A DNA stretch of 64,000 bases from Symsagittifera roscoffensis (lineage: Eukaryota; Xenacoelomorpha; Acoela; Convolutidae), in assembly GCF_963678635.1 (NCBI RefSeq), contig NC_087063.1, positions 52,343,074 to 52,407,073 of the forward strand, in the 5' to 3' direction. Shown piece by piece: positions 33,792 through 44,836 of the stretch. Made by a program: the position numbers and the translations under genes. The notes below the pieces were generated by a model. It was not told the DNA's origin. It did not search any database and worked only from the letters and a program-made list of their open reading frames with translations. Numbering within the stretch: position 1 is the stretch's first letter; every line of letters begins with the position of its first letter.

Positions 33792-34937
33792 AACTTAAGA
33801 GGTGGGGGAGTGAAATTTAAAAAACTCCGATTCACGTCATTTTTTTTGTTATTTACACAAACTGTATTTTAGAAAGCTGTTAAAAGGGTTAGTAAGTTGT
33901 AATGGATCCGTGGGTTTGAAAAAACAATTTTTGAAGAAGAAGAAGTAAATTTTCGTTCAATTTTTCAAGAACTTTGGCCATCAAAAAAGAGTAATGAAGC
34001 GGAGGGGTATACTTGAATGATACCGAGAATTACAAGTGGTTTCACTTCTATTTTCTCTGTTCTCCTTGTCCGATTGTTACAAAGTTTGGCATCCGGATTA
34101 ATTAGGCTATTTCAAACATACTTGGTCATCACATCTAGCCTTGTGGCTTTTTCCAGTCCCCCTTCCATTATTTCTGAAATTTTTTCTGAAATTTTAAAAT
34201 GACTTCTCTTGTTGTTCCGACTTTCGAAGAAAACGGAATATTTATGCTCGGTGTGTTTCTTTATTGAGTCAATTTTCACAGATTGGAATAATAATTTTCA
34301 ACAAGTTTTTTTTACCTCATTGAAGATAGAGACTTATTGAGTGAAAGAAGATATTTAAACTCCGATAAAAAATTTAAAGTTCTGGGGGTTTGTAAATTGC
34401 CAAATTTTTTTTTTCTGGACTAAATTATGCGCGCTTTAAAGAGTAAGTTCATAATGCTGAGAGCGCAACGCGAATTATTTATGTGAGGCGAGTTATCCCG
34501 CATAACAGAATCACTCCAAATTGAATTGAGGCTGATTTAATTTTATATATGATTTTTGAAGATTTCATCAAAACAAGTTTTGACAAAAAAAGACAAAAAA
34601 ATCTACTGATCAGAACTGGCTGAAACTCTAAATGGGTATACTCATTATGCTTAGCTAGGTCTTTACGTGGAAACTTCTCAAAGGACGGTTTAATTTCTAC
34701 TAGTTTATCAAAAAAAGGTTACAAGCAAAACCGAGAATTGAAATTAATATTTACCAAAAACTACCCCAAATATGACCAAAAACCTTAAACACGTTTTCAA
34801 TCATGATGCGATGATCCGAAGAATCAACTTTTCTTTGAATATTCTTGGTGGATTTTTTATTTTAAAAAGTGTAGCAACTACGATGTGGTAAAAACTGGTG
34901 AAAGATATTGAAATGATAATTGGTTAGAAAAAAATGT
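33792..34937. other. Intergenic sequence upstream of the copy C insertion
   Basis: No supported gene. ORF 34017-34202 has no recognisable product. It ends at the ctat target duplication of copy C (34938-34941). Confidence 0.4.
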
Positions 34938-34941
34938 CTAT

Positions 34942-35351
34942 TGAGTTATGACTGATATGGTTATATCATAGAGTAATTTCGGATAGGGTACACCGTCTGC
35001 TCGTCACGCTATCTTATTTTCGGCCGGATAGATTCATGCAACTTCTTAGTCTAATACCGATCCTAATCTTACTCTTATACTTTCTAGTCTCAGGGTGTTT
35101 AACTAGTCTCTGCTAGGCTCAATAGATCTAGGGTATACTGGTTCGTTGCGGCTGCTGAAGCTCTCTTGGAGAGACAACTAATTTCTAAGTTAAATTCAAA
35201 TCTCTCTGGTGCTGAAATTACAAGTAATTTCAGCACTTACAAATAAGTGGGTTGTTAGTTAGATAGATCATGATTGGTTAATATTAAATACTTTACAGTG
35301 GTAAAATATCTAATTTATCCAATCATAAAATATAGTTTAGGTCAGGTTCCA
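34942..35351 (-). repeat. 3' LTR of copy C
   Basis: 410 bp. It contains a perfect palindrome GCTGAAATTAC-aa-GTAATTTCAGC near 35210-35233 and a smaller CTCTC-ttg-GAGAG hairpin at 35161-35173. On the sense strand, a TATATTTTA stretch and ATTGG boxes lie in the first 80 nt and may be promoter elements. The polypurine-like ACCCGGATGGG (sense) abuts its inner side. Confidence 0.95.
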
Positions 35352-36870
35352 CCCATCCGGGTTTTACAGAGTTTTTTAGAATTATCTTTCTGCAATTTAA
35401 AGGATGGACGATGAACGTTGGTATTTGGCGAACATCATACTCTTGTCCGGTTCTTCTTGTTAAAGAAGTTCCAGGACGCTGGAGTTAGGGATATCAATCG
35501 TTGTGTCGTCTTGTGACAAAGACTGTGTTCCCCAATGAAAGCAATCTGATTTCAAAATGGTTTGCTATGACGGGTTTTTCTGTATTATGTAGAGAACTTG
35601 TTTTGTGTTCAACCTCGTCTGGGAATGGCGTGGAGATCGTGTGTGGAAGGAATGCCTCGTAACTCGGATCTGTACGTATACTTGAAGATCGAGGTGGTCA
35701 TTGGTCTAGTTCAATGAAGTCCTTTTCTGGTTGTGGTAAGCCAATCTTGTTTGAGTGTGATGCGATCATTTTGTCTTTGGATGTTTGTCTTTGTTGTTGT
35801 GTGTTGATCTTTATACTGCAATGTATGATTTACATTTTATAAATTTTTATTAGTTCGGTTTTTTAATCATGAATTTAGTTAGTTGTTTTCACAAAAGCTT
35901 TTTTGTTTTAGTTCGGTTATTTTGAAGAGTTACTCAACCTTGAGCACCTCTTATTAAAAATAGAAGTGTGGTCACAAAGCGTGGATGTAGCGCGGTGGGT
36001 TAGGCCGGCTATAGAGCATGCTCAGGACGTCCTCTCTGGTGGGTTAGGCCAGGAGTGGGAGTATGATTTCGTGCGGTTTCTTTGAGAGGTCCTGTTATGT
36101 GATAACGTTTTATGTTGGGTTTATGTTGGTCTTTCTTATGTTTCTTTGGTTGTGTCCTTTTTTCAAAAATCAAATTGTTTTTGGTATGGGTTTGTCTTGC
36201 GACTTTTTTGTGTTTTATTATTTCTTTCTTAGTCTTCAAAAGAATAAATTATCCAGTTTTAAACTGAGTTAATCCGGTTTGGGTACCGTTGGTTTTCTTT
36301 TCTTAGTCATGCTGTTATTTTATGATTTGTGGTGTTTAGTAAGCTGCGTTGGTTAGTTTGGTTTAGTATATAATTCCTTTCCAACCGGGTTAAAGGAAAG
36401 TTTGAAACTTGTTATCGTGTGTTATAGTTGTTGAGTGTGAAAACTTGAAACTTAAAATCATTATTTAAACAATTCTTCGTGGGCGAGCTGTGCGAGTTTG
36501 GATAGAATTCCTGTGCGAGTGAATGAAAATATCAAAAGGTTAGTACTGCATTTTCATTTTATCAATTTATTACATAGAATTTCAATTTTACTGCTAGTTT
36601 TGGGGGAAATTTAAAGTTATAAATTTTCATCGTAATTAAATTTACTGCTTTATGGGAAGACAATTTATAAAATAATTTACTACAATTGATATGAATTCTA
36701 TCATATTATTTTGTATAAAATATTAATGAAATTTAGAAGAATTTTAACATTTTTTTTTTTGCAGATGATCGTGTTATGAAGACTAAAAATGTAAAAGAGA
36801 CATGAATAAAGAATGGTTAGTACTAATTTAAATTTATTAGTTAAGAATATTTTAAAATTATACTTACCTG
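35352..36870 (-). other. 3' untranslated region of copy C
   Basis: About 1.5 kb without coding support between the accessory ORF and 3' LTR. It contains the conserved block at 35968-36065 and a conserved ttcttcgt.ggcgagctgtgcga segment (about 36472) also present in copy B (about 14691). Minus ORF 36239-36009 is not supported. Confidence 0.65.
35968..36065. other. Conserved double-palindrome / tRNA-box-A-like block, copy C
   Basis: GAGCATGCTC (36014-36023) is directly followed by AGGACGTCCT (36024-36033), two perfect 10-bp palindromes. GCCGGC lies upstream and a CCTCTCTGG..CCAGGAG hairpin downstream. On the plus strand, the TAGCGCGGTGGGTTA stretch resembles a tRNA D-arm. Copy B has the same arrangement. 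Confidence 0.6.
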
Positions 36871-38681
36871 TTAATCGTCTGGGAAAAAGCCGTGGGGGAA
36901 GATGTCGTGTATCATGTCCGATGTTGTTAGTAATTTTGCTAGTATGCGAATGATGTTTTTAGTTTGAAGCAGTGGCCAAAGCAATTGAAGTGCTTTAATG
37001 GTTTTTGGTTCTTCGGTGCCTACTGCAAACTCATAAGGTGTGTTTTGAATGAGGTTATATATTTTTTGATTATATTTAGTATTGTGAATAAATTCTAATA
37101 TTGGGATTTCTATAGGCTGGATAAATTCATGTGGGATAAGGAAGGGTCTGGATTCTTCGGCGTTAAAGGTCTTCGTGATGGGACAGAATATATACATTTG
37201 TGTTACTGGGTCATAATTGCGGAGGATGCCGTTGAGGTTAGTATCTTTGATGCAATAGGTGAAATTAAGAAAAAATGGTGAAGTGTAATTCGAGTTAAGA
37301 AACTGAAAACGATGGTGTGGTTGTCTTGATTGAGTATGTAAATCAAAATGATTTTGTATGAAGCGATAGTATGTATATGTATGAGTCTGTTTAGTGCGTA
37401 ACATAATGTCGTGTGAACAGTGCAAATTGCGTTCATGTGGTGCAAGGAAGTGAAAAGTTAGTGAAAATAACTGAAATTTTTCTTTAAAACATTCGTTAGC
37501 TTGAATATCATTTAGTGCTTCAGAAATGATGTGATCATATTTTCTATCAAAAATAATAAGTGTGAATACATATGACGTTTTGATGAAGAATTTTTCTGTT
37601 AGTTGTGGGTTAGCGAAGCGGTCGTCATCTAGAAATTGGTCTTGATTAGCTCGGATGATATTATGGTCGCAATATTCTATAGTAAGTTCGTTAGCTCGGG
37701 GTGCAGTGATTGTTTTTAGTGATTTTTTATATCCTATATAAGTAAATTGTCTAGGTGTTAGTGTTGCGGTGAGTCTATATAGCATATCTTTATTCTTTTC
37801 TATATCGTTATGAGTACTAGATAGTGACAGGCAAAGGGGATTAGTAAAATGGTAATATGCTGTCCAGTGAAGTGTGGGCATTAAAACATGTTCATCTACA
37901 AAACTACGTGTGTCGTTAGTGTCGTTAGGTGTGTTTAAAGTATATTGTGGGAATGAGGGTAAGGTGATTGCTAGAAAGTCTTTAGTGTTGGTGTGGTGTG
38001 GATGATTAATATATTCGCAGGCTATTCCTGGTTTGGTCGGGAATGGATGGTTCGGGAATTTTCTTTTAAAAGTGCGATAAGCTCGGTGAGTGCTATTCGA
38101 TGATTCGGTGGATGTGGATGATTGTGCTAATGATGCAGTGTAAGCTGAGGAGAGTGTAGGAGTAGGTGGGTTGGAGGATTCTATTGTGGATGAAATTTGA
38201 TTTATAGTGAGGGTGTTAGGGTGTATTAACTGTTGTTGTAGGGTGATAAAATTATCGAGTTCCTGGGAGATTTAGAGGGTATCTGGAGTATTATTAGATG
38301 ATCGGTCGGAACGAAATGGAGAATAGGTTGGGGTTACTTGCGAAGCATAAGAAGGAGTGGAAACGGATAGGAGTGGATTATTTGGTGGGATTGGTTGAAA
38401 AGGGGGTTCGAAAAAACTGAGGTGTTGGTTTGAAAATCATTGGATGGAGATGGTTCGGAGTGTGCAAATTCGTCAGGGGTTTCTATATTAGAGTTATTAA
38501 GTTGTGATATGGAGTATAAAACTGAAATATCTGAATTAGTATCCGAATTCATGCTTGATGATTTATTAATAGTTGGAAAATCGGGTGGTGGGAAAGCAAA
38601 AAGTGGGATTATTGGGATTGGAGTGTGGAGGTTGGTTGGATGGGAATTTGAGCGGTGTAGGGATCCAAGTTGTCGGCTCAT
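36871..38681 (-). pseudogene. Accessory ORF downstream of env, unrecognised
   Basis: The ATG at 38681 overlaps the env stop as ATGA (38681-38678). The first 115 codons (to 38334) are P/S/N-rich and low-complexity. After a frame change, the frame ending at 36871 is open from about 38265 (first Met 37881, 336 codons). This second part is globular-looking, rich in H, T and F/Y, with blocks QLTEKFFIKTSYVF, LHCSHDIMLRTKQTH and FNAEESRPF. Copy B conserves these blocks in the same order. Whole length would be about 600 codons. No signal peptide, transmembrane segment or known domain was recognised. Function unknown; its position resembles that of retroviral accessory genes. Confidence 0.6.
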
Positions 38682-39418
38682 CGTGGGCTAAAAAAATGAT
38701 TATTTTGAGACTGAAAAGCGGTGGTATGGGGTTGTTCTATAATTTGTTCATATGTATTATCATTTTGTGAATGATGTGTCATTATATGTTGTATGGGACT
38801 TTGCGATATGTTTGATCTAAAATTTGGGTTATGTGTTATTGCTAGGTTTCGGAAATTACGTGGGATTAAGGATAATGGATGGTTATGTGGTAGGGGTGGC
38901 AACTGTGGTGCGGTAGGTGTTACTTCTATGTTATTATGTTCTTCGTCATATGTGTTCTCTCTTGTCGCTATTTTTGTATTGTATTCTTTTATTTGTGTGT
39001 CTAGAAGAATTTTGTTTATTGATGATGAAAAAATTCCAAAAAATCCTGCAAATAGTATGCGTGCTACACTTGCTTATCTATTTACTTGTGCGTGTATAGC
39101 GCATGTGTTATAGATTCCTTTTAAAAGTGAAAAAAGAAATCCTATAAAGTTAAACATTGCGTATAGGATAGTCAATTTTTCTAAGATGTAATTGGGCCAT
39201 CCTAGAAAATCGAGAAGATCGGTTTTTAGGGTAACAAAGCTAAAAATATTGATAGGTGAAATATCTTGTGGTCTGTATTTTTCACCGTTTAGATATATAT
39301 AGTCTTTAATGTCTTTAAAATATCCGCTATAATCTTGTGTATAAATATCTGCAAATCCTGCGGTTTCGGCAAGTTTGCGTAAATTTTGGTCAATTGATTG
39401 TCTTTGTATAGTGTCCAT
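38678..39418 (-). pseudogene. env: Envelope-like protein, stem, transmembrane and tail part
   Basis: The frame (Met 39418) encodes a membrane-proximal stem (GWPNYILEKLTILY) followed by a hydrophobic segment around residues 78-103 (FNFIGFLFSLLKGIY) and a TAA at 39074-39076. The same frame then continues open, with another apolar stretch (about 39050-39010), to a TGA at 38678-38680. A hydrophobic anchor close to the C-terminus followed by a polar tail fits a type I viral glycoprotein. The TAA at 39074 is one of several lesions. Confidence 0.6.
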
Positions 39419-39496
39419 TTGTGTTAATACTTCTTAGAATTGTTGTGTTCTAATGTGGTGTTGGATATCTGATTTTGAATATATTCCAATTGATTG

Positions 39497-39958
39497 TTAA
39501 TCAATATTCGGATTACGAGCAATAGCTCTGATGCTTTCGCGTGAAAATTTTTTGAGTGATTGCATTAACGTAGGGTATGGTGTAAGAAGGTAATATTTAT
39601 CTTCATCAGGGTTCAGTTGTACTACATTGTGGCTGTTTTCTGATCCACATGGGACTACGGTATCCCAGAAATAGGTTCGTCTTGAAAGTGTGTCAACGAA
39701 GTGTACCTTATTTTTATAAAAGATAGGGATTCTTTTATAGCAGCGTTTATCTTCAAAAACATATAGTGGTGATACTTTTTTGGTACAAGTATAAAACCAT
39801 AAAATGTTTCCTTCGTAGTCTAGAAAACTTGATCTATTTCCTGATAATAAATATCCTGCGTAGGGTATTTTTAATACTGCTAGTGCGAGTGATTGTAGGA
39901 TTTGTGTCCTTTCTAATTCGCATAGTTGGTGAAGTGTTTCTAATTCGGAGAGTGACAT
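39497..39958 (-). pseudogene. env: Envelope-like glycoprotein, C-terminal ectodomain part
   Basis: 153 codons, in the same frame as the stem part and separated from it by stops including TAA at 39497-39499. It contains a Gly-Asn-Arg-Ser motif (LLSGNRSSFLD), conserved-looking Cys residues, and CYKRIPIFYKNKVHFVD (about residues 72-88), followed by a tract ending in YYLLTPYP. This pattern is what I associate with glycoproteins of chuviruses and related endogenous copies in invertebrates. Assigned by pattern recognition only. Confidence 0.6.
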
Positions 39959-40010
39959 TTCTTAAACAATTCGACTAATCGTGTAGTCTAACTTCTTATC
40001 TAAGTGGATA

Positions 40011-41291
40011 TCATAGTGGAAAACTAAAATAAGTGTTATTCATTAGTGATAGTTCTTGTAAACGTGTGCTTCTGGTGTCATGTGGCTTTAGTTTTCCACC
40101 AGGTTGACCATTACTTTTTTGAAAGTTAACTGGTATATATGATGTTCCTTCGTATAGAGGGTGACCTGTGGCATAAGAGTCAAATTTAATTTTTCCAGTG
40201 GTCATGTCGAAACCTTTTTCGTATTCAACTAGTATTTCAGAATATTGTGTTTTGTAAAGTGGGTTTCTGTATTTACATGCAATTTCTGTTTCTTGGTATA
40301 TTTGGAAACGTGTTAATTTATTTTCTATATTATGGAGATTTCGAAAATCAGTACTTTGTTTTCGTGATGGATGGACTTGTTCATATGGAATTGATTGTAT
40401 AAAATATTTTTCGTGAAATTTTATCATTCGAGCGTGTATTTTTGCTACTTGAAATGTTGTGCATGTATCTTCGGGAAACCAAACAATTGTTGCTTGTGTC
40501 CGTGTTGTAGGATCACAATAACCTTGATCGTTTTTACAAGGTAATCTAATGCCTTGATAGATCATTGTGTTGTCGGATAAATCTCATGTGAGTTGTATTT
40601 TTTCGAGTTGTATTTTCCAATCGAAAAACATTATTTCTTGATATCCTTTATTTTTTGTGTCTGCTTTGCAGTTTGATGGATTATTTATACCAAAGTGTGG
40701 TATCCAGTGCTTATCGTGTATGTCATAAATTAATCTTCCGTGTGCGCCGTTGTATGGGTTTTTTTCATCTAGTTTTATATGTCCTTGATATCTTTCAAGT
40801 TCTGCTTGATGTACAGAATCGGCAAAAATTTGAAAATATACTAGTTTTCTGTCGGTGTTTTTATTTCTTGTGATATTTAATCTGAGTAGCTCGTTTTTAC
40901 AATCATCGGGATTTAGGTGTAGAAGTCGTTCTATATTACTTTGGTAGAATGATTCGTGGTCAAGTCGGTTTTTATTTCCGTTTGAAACTTGTGAACAATG
41001 TACTTTCTTTTCGGAAATTGTTGCTGTAAATTTATATCCTGCGACTGTTGTTGCTCGGGCTTTTGAATACAGTGTCGCTATTACATTTGTAGTTTCTATA
41101 GCTTGTGGTTCCGTTTCGCATTGTGATACTTGATTTATTGCGTATTTGTGTAGTGTTTTTTGTTCATTTTCTTCACAATCGTAGTGTGTTACTAATAAGT
41201 CCGGGGGTCCTGTGCGGGGAGAAGGATTTGTGTGTTGTCCAATATGGTACTCTTGACATTTGGTTGGGGGGGGGGTTAAAGGGATTGTCAC
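40011..41291 (-). pseudogene. env: Envelope-like glycoprotein, main ectodomain
   Basis: Two consecutive pieces in one frame (41291-40584 and 40565-40011), separated by a single TGA at 40584-40586. The N-terminal piece has YDCEENEQKTLHKYAINQVSQC and later spaced cysteines, typical of a secreted disulphide-bonded ectodomain. The second piece has more Cys (LPCKNDQGYCDP; DTCTTF) and ends at a TGA at 40011-40013, after which the next part is in another frame. The family resemblance is to chuvirus-like class III glycoproteins, not to baculovirus-F-type or phlebovirus-type env of other Gypsy elements as far as I can tell. Confidence 0.6.
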
Positions 41292-41898
41292 GTATTTGTT
41301 CAGATGTTGGTGTTGAACCTAAGTAATCTGAGGGTATACTTGAGGTGCTACGTTGTGAAAGAAGTGTAGGGGTTTCTGGCAATGTGCTATTTGGGTTTAC
41401 TGGAGTAATTGATGATTGGGGTATATCAAAATGAACTCGGGGGGTTTGAAAATTTCTATTTCGTCGTGGATGTATAATTTGTCTATTTATTTCAACTGTA
41501 TTTTGGTTTTGACTAATGTTTCTTATTCTACTTAATTCTTGTGGTAATGTTGGGTACAAATTATATGTTGGTTCACTTAGGGGTGCTTGTCGCTGAACTG
41601 GTTCTAATGGTTCAGATAAGCGAGCGTGTCGTTCTTCAAAAGTGTATGGGTTATCTTGGAAAGAAATTCGTGTGGATGTTTGGGGGTTTTGGGTAGTTGT
41701 AGGTATTGTCGGGTTTTCTTGGGATGATGTCGGTGAAGACTGACTGTGTGATTGTTGGTTAGCAATTTTTGAAGTTATCCTGATTGATTTTTCCTAGTGA
41801 AAAAATTTATGTTTATTGTAGTATTCTTCAAGGAAAAGAATTAAAAGGATTGTTGCTAAGGCGAATGTGATTATTGCCTTTTTTATACATTTGCACAT
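41173..41898 (-). pseudogene. env: Envelope-like protein, signal peptide and N-terminal region
   Basis: The likely start is the ATG at 41898: a short basic N-terminus (MCKCIKK) followed by about 16 apolar residues (AIITFALATILLILF), a good signal peptide or anchor. A TAG follows at 41794-41796. The same frame is open again from 41559 to 41173 and is rich in P, S, T, N and R. It passes into the ectodomain frame at a 10-nt G run on the plus strand (41266-41275), where a one-base length error or mutation would explain the frame change. Confidence 0.6.
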
Positions 41899-42812
41899 TG
41901 TCAATATTAGGGATGATAAAAATGTTATAAAATTACAAATAAGAAAAAATTATCTGTTCTACTAAAAATTGTTCGTATCATTTAAATAAACTTTGGGTTA
42001 TCGTACCTGTGAATATGGTCAATGATTTGGGAATGTTGGAGATATATTTCAAATAGGGAGTAGAAAATTTAAAAAATGTTGCAAAAAATGATTAAGATTA
42101 TTATAAAAGCTTCAAAGGTATCAAAGAGAAATATGAATAAAAGTTTAAGTATTGTGAAAAAGTTTATGAAAATGTTTAAAATTGTATGTTTAAATATATT
42201 AACTGGCCGAGAGAAGAACATTTAAGAAATGATTTCTTGGTCGAATATTTTTTGTTGTTTGGGGCGATTTCCAAGTGTGGTCGAGTTATTTATTGATTTT
42301 TTGACAAGTGGGTTGAGTTTTGTGAAAAGTTGTTGGGGCTAATTTTATGGTGTTTGGGAGATCTTCTTTGCTTTGTTTTTATTTGTCAGATGATCTGGGG
42401 TATTTTTGAGAATTTGGTACTTTAGGCTAAATGATTATGGTCCTTTTTTACTTTAGGCTAATTTGTGATTTTTGGTTGGAGGGTTTTTGAGGTCTGAGTT
42501 GGGAAAATATTGTTGATCTTTGCGTTATTAGATAGGGGAGGGTTGTAAAATTATGGTGGTATTTATTTTAGTTGTCAAGTTTTAGCAAGTTGCTTATTTT
42601 TGACCTGGAGGTTGCAAAGTTATAGTTATAGATATGCCAGGAGTTGAATATCTTTCGGCTAATAGGTTGGTGTTATAGTTATAGAAGGTGACGGATTGAA
42701 TGAATCCTATTGGCTGAATTTGAACTAGAATTGTTGCGTGTTTGTCAGCATGTTATTGTGAAAAATGAAAGTTCAAAATGATCCAGAGTTGCAAAGATTA
42801 TTAATTTGAAAG
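41899..42812 (-). other. Non-coding stretch between integrase and env, copy C
   Basis: About 900 bp with no ORF of note. This is where a splice acceptor for a subgenomic env mRNA would be expected, but I could not pick one with confidence. Confidence 0.45.
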
Positions 42813-43568
42813 TTAAAGTTGTTTTTGAAATTCAACTTTCTTCAATATTTTAGATTGTGGGATGAATGTTTTGTAGTTTTTACGTGGTTGATTTCTAAGT
42901 CGTGATGACTCTTTATGTTCTGATTTCTCGATTTGTTCTTGTGGTAAAAATTTTTCTATCATTTTCCTATTTTTCCTTTCTTTTTGAGATATTTTTTGAT
43001 CTAGCTTTTTTGTATTGTTTTGGGTTGTAGTTGGTTTTGTGTTTTGTTTTCCATGATGAATGTCGTTTTGTTCATTTATTTCTTTTTCCGTATGTGGGTG
43101 ATTTTGAATAACTTTTAAACCTGTGAAAGAATATAATTGAGTTAATTCGCATAGTGCGTATTCTTTTGGGTAGTAAGGCAATAGGTTGTTCCGATGTTGG
43201 ACAATTTCTTTTTGATCTGAATCGGTGATTTTATATGTAACGTCAGTAGGTTTGGCAAGTATTTGGTATGGTCCGTTGCGAAGGGGTTGTAATTTTTTAG
43301 AAATTCTTTTTTGTGTATTAAAATTAGGTATTAAGACAAATGTTCCAATTTTTAAATCTGAGGCTGGTGTAAAGCGTGAATTAATTTGTTCGTTAATGTT
43401 TTGCCTTTGTAACAATTTTTTTGTTACTCTTTGGTAAATTTCATTGTGTTTTTTATCTCTATTTAAAATCCATTCGGTGTGTATACCGGAGGCTAATTTA
43501 AGGATTTGTGGGTGATGAAAATGATCTTCATCATGCGTGTGTAAAGGTAGGTTATAACAAACTGAGTC
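42813..43568 (-). pseudogene. pol: Integrase C-terminal region with GPY/F module, copy C
   Basis: Open in the same frame as the integrase core, downstream of an in-frame TAA (43569-43571). It has the DLKIGTFVLIPNFN stretch, then LRNGPYQIL (the GPY/F motif of Gypsy integrases), YKITDSDQKE and HRNNLLPYYPKE. A long Lys/Arg/Glu/Gln-rich tail of about 100 residues follows. No chromodomain was recognised. Confidence 0.85.
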
Positions 43569-44549
43569 TTAAATTGGTTGGCAATGACCTTGTGCATTTT
43601 TATGAGAGTTTGCTGTAAACATAATTGGTTTACGTGGCTTTTGATTAAAAACCATTTCGTATGGTGACATTCCTAGAGTTGTCGTAATTTTTGAATTATA
43701 TGCTAAGGGGAATACTTTTACATCTGCTGACCATTCTGTGTATCTTGTATCATTTCCATTTATGATACATCTAAGATATTCTTGAAGTGAACGGTTCAAA
43801 CCTTCGACTAAACCGTTTGTCCAAGGTGCATGAGATGTACGTGGTTTGTGTTTGATGTTATATAAGTGACATAGTGTGATGATTTCATTATTTATGAATT
43901 CTATACCGTTGTCTGTAACTAAGATTTCGGGTAATCCGAATTTAGCTATCCAGTGTTCATAACGTGTTGTGTAAGCATAATAAGCGTTACAATGTGGTAC
44001 TGGGTTGAGTGCTACATAATGTGTAAATGCATCAACAATTACCATAATGTAGGAGTTTCCTTCAGAGGATGGTGAAATTGGCCCTTTTGTATCGAATGAA
44101 ATACGATGGTTAAAATATAAACTTTGTCCTTTAAAATCTTGTTTTTGTGCTATTTGTTTTTGATTTGGATAAAGTTTTTTTAACTGACATACTATACAAT
44201 CATTGCATAGTACTTTTATCCAAATTGGTGCGTTTGGGAAATAAAAATTTTGTGTTAAATTTGAATATGTTTTCTCTGATCCAGAGTGTCCTTTAGTATT
44301 TTGTGTATTTGAAATGTTAAAAGCTATTAGAATCATACTTAAAGGGAGACAGGGAACTGTAGAATCATTTAATTGATATTCTAGAAGGTCTGCGTTTTCA
44401 TTAATTGTTGTATTATTAAATTTTCGAAAATATCGGAGGATTGTTTTATTTCCTAAAATTGTGGTATCTGCTTTTACGGGCTTAGTTTTGTATTTGTGCC
44501 ATGAATTTAGTTGTCTAATGACTGGGTCAAGATTTTGATATTGTTTCAA
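43569..44549 (-). pseudogene. pol: Integrase zinc finger and catalytic core, copy C
   Basis: 326 codons. The zinc-binding region has GHSG (His88) and CNDCIVC (Cys118, Cys121), but the upstream His of the HHCC set appears as Asn (IAFNISN), while copy A keeps His there. The catalytic triad is present: Asp153 (SFDTKGP), Asp213 (VTDNG), Glu249 (NGLVEG). The ORF ends at an in-frame TAA, beyond which the same frame continues to 42813. The core length and D-D-E spacing (60 and 35 residues) suit the retroviral integrase fold. Confidence 0.9.
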
Positions 44550-44836
44550 GAGTTCAAGTGTAATTTTGTCTGTTAGAGGGAGAAAAATATTTTCAATTTC
44601 TAATTTAGATAGGGGAATTGTGTCAAGTGGGTCATGGAGGTCAAAAACTTGATTTATTGTGTATATTGAATCATTTGTTTGTGGTCCTGATAAATTTATT
44701 GTTAAAGGTCTTTTTCATGCGAGTGGTGTTTTATTCTTTTTTGTTGGGTGTTATTTTTTATCCATTGTGAGTATGGAATTGGTTTGAAAGTTGATGTTCC
44801 TAGTAGATCAACTTCGTAGTGATTATTTTGGCAATC

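Noticed and set aside
36009-36239. 76-codon minus ORF in the 3' region of copy C
   Set aside because: No matching protein-level conservation in copy B; the conserved part there is the palindromic DNA block.
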